Below, one piece after another: positions 15,045-18,051 of a stretch of 18,051 bases of DNA. A program made the position numbers and the translations under genes. Each line of letters opens with the position of its first letter. The first letter of the stretch is position 1. The notes under the pieces were generated by a model. That model worked only from the letters and a program-made list of their open reading frames with translations. It searched no databases and was not told where the DNA came from. This DNA is from Balneolia bacterium (lineage in GTDB: Bacteria; Bacteroidota; Rhodothermia; Balneolales; Cyclonatronaceae). The DNA lies in assembly GCA_003567135.1 (NCBI GenBank), contig PXAI01000225.1:1-18051 (forward strand), written 5' to 3'.

Positions 15045-15767
15045 ATGCGAATTGTCAGCCTCGTACCCAGCCTCACGGAACTGATCGCCGATCTCGGCCT
15101 TGCGGAAAACCTCATCGGCCGTACGCGATTTTGTATTCATCCCTCGGACGTAATGAGCACGCTGCCCATCGTCGGCGGGACAAAAAATCCGCAAATTGAG
15201 GGAATCAGGCAGCTGGAACCCGATCTGGTGATAGCCAACAAAGAGGAAAACCGGAAGGAAGACGTGGATGAAATCCGCACGTTCTGTGAGGTGGAAGTTA
15301 CCGACGTAAACACCATCGAAGAGGCTTTGATGATGATTCACGATCTGGGCAGATTAACCGGAACATCCGCGAAAGCTTCAGAAATCTGTGATCAAATCCA
15401 GCAGTTGCTTCCAAAAACGCCATATTCCGAAATTCGCACCGCCTATCTCATATGGATGAATCCGCTGATGAGCGTTGGCAACGACACCTACATCCATCAC
15501 ATCATGGAACGATGGGGGCTGATAAATATTTACGGTGATAAAACGCGATACCCCGAACTTAGCGACGAAGACCTGATCCAAAGCAAACCAGAACTGCTCC
15601 TGCTTAGCAGCGAACCCTACCCGTTTCGTGAAAAACACCTCGCCATGTTCAAAGAAATGCTGCCCGAAACCAGAACCGAACTCGTAAACGGCGAATGGTT
15701 CAGCTGGTACGGCTCAAGAATGGCAAAGACCTTCGGAAAACTAACGGAATGGAGGGAAGGGTTGTGA
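15045..15767 (+). CDS. BtuF/TroA-like helical-backbone binding protein without signal peptide
   Basis: A 240-residue protein of the helical-backbone periplasmic binding family, which binds cobalamin, haem, siderophores or metals for ABC importers. It begins MRIVSLVPSLTELIADLGL, which is already the first strand and helix of the fold, and continues with VGGTKNPQIEGIRQLEPD (43-60), IANKEE and the long inter-domain helix. The C-terminal lobe contains LLLSSEPYPF. There is no signal peptide, and an in-frame TAA at 15027-15029 rules out a useful upstream extension, so the protein is predicted cytoplasmic. No permease or ATPase gene is adjacent. It may bind a corrinoid or metal inside the cell or have another role. 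It follows the kinase gene by 4 bp. Confidence 0.85.
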   Translation: MRIVSLVPSLTELIADLGLAENLIGRTRFCIHPSDVMSTLPIVGGTKNPQIEGIRQLEPDLVIANKEENRKEDVDEIRTFCEVEVTDVNTIEEALMMIHDLGRLTGTSAKASEICDQIQQLLPKTPYSEIRTAYLIWMNPLMSVGNDTYIHHIMERWGLINIYGDKTRYPELSDEDLIQSKPELLLLSSEPYPFREKHLAMFKEMLPETRTELVNGEWFSWYGSRMAKTFGKLTEWREGL

Positions 15768-15811
15768 ATTCAGCTGGTTATTTTTGATCTAAATCATATA
15801 TAAATCAATAC

Positions 15812-15857
15812 TGTAGGTACAGGGCATGCCCTGTACCTACAATGCCCTGTACCTACA
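15812..15857. repeat. Perfect 30-bp palindrome plus third half-arm (REP-like)
   Basis: Bases 15812-15826 (TGTAGGTACAGGGCA) are the exact reverse complement of 15827-15841, giving a loopless palindrome of 30 bp. The second arm is repeated at 15843-15857 after a single A. The left arm can therefore pair with either right arm, the farther one leaving a 16-nt loop. The arm carries GTAG next to its outer end, as do REP elements mobilised by RAYT transposases. It lies just past the end of a gene, a typical REP location. No T tract follows, so it is not a classic terminator. Confidence 0.8.
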
Positions 15858-15982
15858 AACCTGAATAATAAATTCACAAAGGCTCTTAACGCCATTTCAA
15901 CCATAGGCCGGTATTTCTACTTTTCTCATAGAGACAATCATTTTCAAACTCAACCGTATTCCCCCGTTAGCCGCGAACCAGC

Positions 15983-16014
15983 AATTTTGAATTTTACATT
16001 TTGCATTTTGAATT
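15983..16014. repeat. ATTTTG-periodic low-complexity stretch
   Basis: Roughly four imperfect units of the form ATTTTGA / ATTTTAC / ATTTTGC follow one another with a spacing of 7-8 bases. It may be a decayed intergenic repeat or simple-sequence drift; no function can be read. Confidence 0.4.
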
Positions 16015-16086
16015 CCCCTTCTTCCGGCACTTTCCGGCATTCGGATGCGTTAAAAGAGTGATCTGAATAAGTTGTATATTTACCCG

Positions 16087-17835
16087 ATGCGAATCTTTAC
16101 CCTCTTTTTATTTCTCGTTCCGGCACTCTGGGGCTGTTCTTCCACGGATGCGGCTCAATCCCCGGAAACCTCTTCTGAAACCCGTTCCGCCGAAGAATCC
16201 CCACAATCTAAGCCGGATGCTGCCGATATGGCGCGCGGAACCGACATGTTTATTCGCGGCGTAACGGCGCTTGAGATGGGCGATATTCATGAATCGCTGG
16301 AGCTTCTTCTGGGTGCGCGCGAGCTTACGGGTCCGCAGGCCGGGATCGATTACAGCCTGGCAGATAATTACCTGCAGTTGGGTGACCTGACCCGTGCCGC
16401 CGAATACGGCAAGAAGGCCGTTGAGGCCGAACCGGAGGAAAAATGGTACCGCGTTAAACTCGCCAATATTTTTCGCCGCGCCGGACGAAATCAGGATACC
16501 ATAGATCAGTTCAAGGCTATACTTGAAGTTCATCCGGGGGATATCGACATCCTCTATAATCTGGCGAGAGTGCAGCATGATCACGGTAATTATGCGGAAT
16601 CAAACCGCACGTATTCGCGCATTCTGGACATCACCGGGCCGGATGTCACCATTTTTTACTATAAATACCGCAACTTCTCACGCCTCGGCCAGACTCCCGA
16701 CGCCATCGGGCAGATGGAGAAAATCCTCGAAATAGATCCTTCCAATATCGCGGCGATTCAGACTCTGGGCGAAATGTACATCGAGGAAGAGCGCTACGAA
16801 GAAGCGATTGAGTTTTACAGACAGGGACTGGAGTTTCGTCCCGGTGAGCCTGAGCTGGTAATTGCCATTGCCGACGCGTACATCGTTCAGGGAAAGTGGA
16901 TTGAAACGGCAGAAATTCTGATGACGCTCATTGAGGATGACAAAATTGAAGAATCCTCCAAAATTGAGGTAACGCAGTATCTGATCGGAAGATATTCACG
17001 CGATCCCGGAAACGAGGATCTTGCTGAAGCAGCCACAAATCTGGTGGAAAGTCTTCTTGAAAACGAACCCGACTTCGGATTTGCCCACGCGCTTGCCGCC
17101 GAGTATTACAACATGACGGATAACGAGGAAAGGCTTACAAAAGCGCTGCTGAACACCACGCGCCTCATGCCCGAAAATGAAACCGCGTGGCGCCAGCTTC
17201 TGCAGCAACTGCTGATCAACGGCGATTACGACGGAGTTATCGAGCAGGGTCAGGAAGCCAACGATGCCATCCCCGATGATGCCTTTATTCAGTTTTTTGT
17301 CGGTAACGCCTATTTGATGAATGACCAGCCCGGGCTGGCTATCGACTGGCTTGAGCGCGCCTCCGACGCTCCCAGCAGACGCGAGTTTCGTTCGGCAATT
17401 TTTGGAACGCTCGGTGATGCCTACGCCGCACAAAAATCGTGGGAAGATGCTGATGCTTCCTATGAAGAAGCCCTGCGCCTGAACGCCGATAACGATATTG
17501 TGCTCAATAACTACGCGTATTATCTATCCACCCGCAGCGAGCGTCTCGATGAAGCTAAGGAAATGTCGCAGCGATCGCTTGAGGCTGAACCTCAGAACGC
17601 CGCCTACCTCGATACGCTGGGATGGATTTATTTCAAAAAAGGCGATTACGAAAATGCCCGCACGTGGATTCAGGCTTCCATTGACACCGGCGATGCGAGC
17701 GCCACGGTTTACGAGCACATGGGCGATGTGTATGAAAAACTCGGCGAGATGGACAAAGCCGTTGAGTGGTGGCAAAAAGCCCTCGAAAAAGACGATTCCA
17801 GAGATCACCTGATTGATAAGATATCCGGCGCATGA
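16087..17835 (+). CDS. Large tetratricopeptide-repeat lipoprotein
   Basis: A 582-residue protein from ATG 16087 (a TTG at 16072 would add five residues). The N-terminus MRIFTLFLFLVPALWGC is a lipoprotein signal with C17 as the lipid site; tryptophan at the -2 position is unusual but the pattern is otherwise good. Residues 18-48 are a Ser/Glu/Pro-rich linker. From about 52 to the end, TPR-type helical pairs repeat, with typical units such as the segment around YEEAIEFYRQGLEFRPGEPE and the C-terminal run ending in DKAVEWWQKALEKD. It should be a membrane-anchored periplasmic scaffold. Its stop overlaps the start of the next lipoprotein gene as ATGA, so the two are probably translationally coupled. 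Confidence 0.88.
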   Translation: MRIFTLFLFLVPALWGCSSTDAAQSPETSSETRSAEESPQSKPDAADMARGTDMFIRGVTALEMGDIHESLELLLGARELTGPQAGIDYSLADNYLQLGDLTRAAEYGKKAVEAEPEEKWYRVKLANIFRRAGRNQDTIDQFKAILEVHPGDIDILYNLARVQHDHGNYAESNRTYSRILDITGPDVTIFYYKYRNFSRLGQTPDAIGQMEKILEIDPSNIAAIQTLGEMYIEEERYEEAIEFYRQGLEFRPGEPELVIAIADAYIVQGKWIETAEILMTLIEDDKIEESSKIEVTQYLIGRYSRDPGNEDLAEAATNLVESLLENEPDFGFAHALAAEYYNMTDNEERLTKALLNTTRLMPENETAWRQLLQQLLINGDYDGVIEQGQEANDAIPDDAFIQFFVGNAYLMNDQPGLAIDWLERASDAPSRREFRSAIFGTLGDAYAAQKSWEDADASYEEALRLNADNDIVLNNYAYYLSTRSERLDEAKEMSQRSLEAEPQNAAYLDTLGWIYFKKGDYENARTWIQASIDTGDASATVYEHMGDVYEKLGEMDKAVEWWQKALEKDDSRDHLIDKISGA

Positions 17836-18051
17836 TCGTGCAACAGCTTGCTTCCTTCAATTTTTCTGCCCGCCTGAAGCCGGATTTGTCTCCATTTTTT
17901 ATTCTGATTGTGGCGGCATTCCTTCTGGCTTCCTGCGCAACACGTCCTCCTTCGGTTATTCAGGATGGCGATTTTGAGCAAAGTGAGGATGATGCTGAGT
18001 ATGTGCTCTCGCAGCTGAGCTATTTCGGCAGCGATGTAAATACGCTGGAAG
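17832..18051 (+). CDS. Lipoprotein, possibly DUF4292/LolB-like (5' part only)
   Basis: The first 73 codons of a gene start at ATG 17832, overlapping the TPR gene by four bases. A hydrophobic stretch at about residues 21-34 ends in the lipobox LLASC, with C35 as the lipid site, followed by ATRPP and an acidic segment (DFEQSEDDAEYVLSQL). The signal has a rather long 20-residue N-region, so a later start is possible, although no better ATG is visible. In Bacteroidota a TPR protein is often followed by a DUF4292 lipoprotein and then an M23 peptidase, so that identity is plausible from context only. The gene runs off the window. Confidence 0.7.
   Translation, partial: MIVQQLASFNFSARLKPDLSPFFILIVAAFLLASCATRPPSVIQDGDFEQSEDDAEYVLSQLSYFGSDVNTLE

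Larger units (their letters stand above)
15768..16086. other. 319-bp intergenic region with palindromic and low-complexity repeats
   Basis: No coding sequence or RNA gene was seen. The left part carries the 30-bp palindrome with a third partial arm (15812-15857). The right part has an ATTTTG-periodic stretch (15983-16014) and two TTCCGGCA copies spaced 10 bp (16022-16039). The promoter of the following TPR lipoprotein should lie here, but I could not define it. Confidence 0.6.

Noticed and set aside
14859..15341. 160-codon minus-strand frame across the FN3K and binding-protein genes
   Set aside because: It covers two genes with clear family motifs on the plus strand and looks like codon-bias shadow.
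15812..15857. CRISPR array or intrinsic terminator reading of the palindromic repeat
   Set aside because: There are no spacers of regular size between repeats, only a 1-base gap, and no T tract after the hairpin.
1..18051. tRNA or rRNA genes, transposases, phage genes, toxin-antitoxin or defence genes
   Set aside because: I looked in the gaps on both strands and among the predicted proteins and found no supporting sequence; a covariance-model search would be the decisive check for RNAs.

Overview
The window reads as housekeeping chromosome from a Bacteroidota/FCB-type bacterium, most likely a Balneolales-like (Balneolota) marine or halophilic lineage. This taxonomic call is an inference. It rests on a TraR/DksA protein that has lost its zinc cysteines, an isoleucyl-tRNA synthetase of the long eukaryote-like type, a DUF4834-like small membrane protein in a folate/nucleoside-kinase cluster, a TPR lipoprotein followed by a second lipoprotein, a scarcity of Shine-Dalgarno sequences, and moderate GC content. 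I see no tRNA, rRNA, CRISPR array, transposase, prophage or defence island.

Left part (1-2759). The last 23 codons of an unidentified plus-strand gene abut, stop to stop, a minus-strand outer-membrane beta-barrel-like protein. An AT-rich divergent region follows, then a hypothetical gene whose end overlaps prmC (release-factor methyltransferase). The gap of about 330 bp between prmC and dnaA holds two perfect DnaA boxes exactly 100 bp apart, weaker boxes and two AT-rich inverted repeats. It is the best candidate for the chromosomal origin, oriC.

Central plus-strand cluster (2760-8177). dnaA, folB, folK, a deoxynucleoside kinase, a DUF4834-like membrane protein and a gamma-carbonic-anhydrase-like protein are packed with gaps of 6-21 bp or overlaps, and look like one transcription unit. 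A Ppx/GppA phosphatase with an HD domain follows after about 90 bp. Only dnaA and folB have strong AGGAGG ribosome binding sites; the dnaA site points to a TTG start at 2760.

Minus-strand cluster (8170-12944). ileS, a zinc-less TraR/DksA protein, lspA (with a long acidic tail) and sufU are read right to left in a compact unit. It ends in an 8-bp convergent overlap with the ppx-like gene.

Right part (13056-18051). A TPR/YbgF-like lipoprotein is followed by a tight trio: low-molecular-weight protein tyrosine phosphatase, fructosamine-kinase-family protein, and a BtuF/TroA-like binding protein that cannot carry a signal peptide. The phosphatase-kinase pair matches a known bacterial gene association thought to serve protein deglycation; linking the binding protein to it is my inference. 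A 319-bp gap then holds a perfect 30-bp GTAG-type palindrome with a third partial arm (REP-like). The window closes with a large TPR lipoprotein overlapping (ATGA) the start of another lipoprotein that runs off the end.

Nothing here is clearly a new system. The points most worth a second look are the origin region, the phosphatase/kinase/signal-less binding-protein trio and the palindromic element.
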